Translations under genes and position numbers: made by a program
Part shown: one piece after another, positions 62,880 to 64,000 of the stretch
Numbering within the stretch: position 1 is the stretch's first letter
How the letters are laid out: each line of letters begins with the position of its first letter
The notes under the pieces: model-generated
What the model saw: the letters and a program-made list of their open reading frames with translations, nothing else
Databases searched by the model: none
Told to the model about the DNA's origin: nothing
Source of the DNA: Sternotherus odoratus
Taxonomy: Eukaryota > Chordata > Testudines > Kinosternidae
Length of the DNA: 64,000 bases
NCBI GenBank assembly: GCA_032164245.1
Contig: JAVMKO010000022.1
Coordinates: 14,569,845-14,633,844 of the forward strand
Direction of reading: 5' to 3'

Positions 62880-62995
62880 GCTTCACAAGAGACATATGAG
62901 GTACCAATAGGAATTTTGTGGCAAGTCAGTGGCAGAGTCAGGAATATAACCTAGGAATCCTGTCTAGCAGTTTGCTTGTCTAATCACTAGATACG
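62880..62995 (+). repeat. MIR-like SINE 3' part
   Basis: The sequence 'ggcaagtcagtggcagagtc' followed by 'aggaatataacctaggaatc' and 'ctaatcactagatacgctcc' is the familiar second half of MIR-type repeats. Confidence 0.65.
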
Positions 62996-63304
62996 CTCCC
63001 TTGCTTTTCTTTACTTCAAGGAGATTCTTTCCTATTTCTAAATAAGGGCTCTGTTACCCACATGAGACATTGGGGGCTTCTTGTTCGTAGCAAATGAATT
63101 CCCTCTTTGTTCACTCACGTTACAGCCCTGAAAAATAACCTGCCAATTTGAAAAAGGTAACAAAAAATACTAATGAATGCTTCAGAGAGGTACTACCTCA
63201 CCTTGATATATGAAACAGCCATAACACCCCACTGCAGTACTGTTTAGTTTGTGGGTTGTATGCTTTTTATTTAAAGGTTTTATTGTTTTGTGTGATTCAC
63301 TGTA

Positions 63305-63599
63305 CAGTAGATTCTCGATTATCCAGGATTGGATTAACCAGAATGTGGATTAACCAGGATGTCAAAAAAAATATGCGCAACTCACAGGGCCTGCTCTGGC
63401 TTTGCTGCCGCCCCAAGCACACACACAAAACCCCCCTACCAGGGTGCAGGGCAGCCAGTGAACCAACACCCCCTCCCCCTGCTGCAGGATGGCTGGTGAA
63501 TCAACCCCCACTCCCCATATTTCCTATGGATGGTGATTATCCAGGATTTTATTAACCAGAATTATTTTTTCCCTATCCTGGATAATCGAGAGTCTACTG
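63305..63599 (+). mobile_element. Tc1/mariner-type (Tigger-like) MITE
   Basis: The ends CAGTAGATTCTCGATTATCC and GGATAATCGAGAGTCTACTG are inverted and near-perfect, flanked by TA. The interior repeats the word 'attaaccaga'. The 295-bp element is non-coding. Confidence 0.88.
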
Positions 63600-64000
63600 T
63601 ATTACAAAGCCAAATTTAGGCATGATTTTAATGTAAAATTGAAATGTTGGTGATCTAACTTAAATCAACAAAGCCTTAATTAATATTTGAAGGTGCTTTG
63701 AGAGCCTCCCATGAAATGCTCTACAAACCTGGAAAATATTGTTATAATAAACTCTGGGTTCTGTAGCTGACCAGGTACCATTGGGTGTAATGAGTTAAAC
63801 TGAACCTGGAACATAGTTTTTAAATATTGCTTTAATTTGGGTCATAAAATATTTTAATTTGAGTAGAAGAATGAAAAAGCAAATAAAATCCAAAACAAAC
63901 CCATTTGATTTATAGTATATCAAATCCTAAATAATTTCAACCCGTCACTAGTGGGTTGAATTCTGTGCTCTTGTTTACATCCAGGAAATCCTATGCAAGT

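Overview
The window reads as nuclear DNA of a non-mammalian amniote, most probably a turtle. It is AT-rich, repeat-laden and almost gene-free. Its interspersed repeats are CR1-type and L2-type LINE remnants, a Penelope-like element, many short hAT, Tc1/mariner-type (TA target site) and Harbinger-like non-autonomous DNA transposons, and MIR-like and tRNA-derived SINEs. The turtle assignment rests on my recognition of repeat families, not on a database search.

The only intact protein-coding gene is nerve growth factor (NGF). Its single coding exon lies on the minus strand at 46468-47196. It encodes a complete 242-residue preproprotein with signal peptide, furin site and six-cysteine cystine-knot domain. 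The exon has a clear 3' splice acceptor at 47209-47210, twelve bases of leader, a short AU-rich 3' UTR and an ATTAAA signal at 46337-46342. The 5' non-coding exons and the promoter must lie at higher coordinates. I could not find them in 47.2-64 kb, so that part is presumably intron.

Region by region: 1-2.8 kb is unremarkable. 2.8-3.6 kb is a GC-rich retroelement-like repeat carrying a small hAT with a perfect 8-bp target duplication. 6.7-7.0 kb is a G-run minisatellite. 8.49-9.59 kb is a 1.1-kb member of the same hAT family. 10-31 kb holds hAT copies, L2-like and CR1-like LINE debris, and two retroelement-like blocks (24.7-25.5 and 28.5-30.6 kb). 34.86-37.01 kb is a Penelope-like insertion with 115-bp inverted termini, a 16-bp target duplication, a recognisable reverse transcriptase and a frameshifted GIY-YIG endonuclease. 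42-46 kb holds two more DNA transposons. 46.3-47.2 kb is the NGF exon. 49-64 kb, upstream of NGF, holds several DNA transposons, one of which (60.3-61.0 kb) has a palindromic, extremely GC-rich core.

The long open frames outside NGF and the Penelope element sit in GC-rich or tandem repeats, or are chance frames. I find no evidence for an undescribed biological system. The most interesting material is transposon structure: exact boundaries, nested insertions, and GC-rich transposon cores that could mimic CpG islands.
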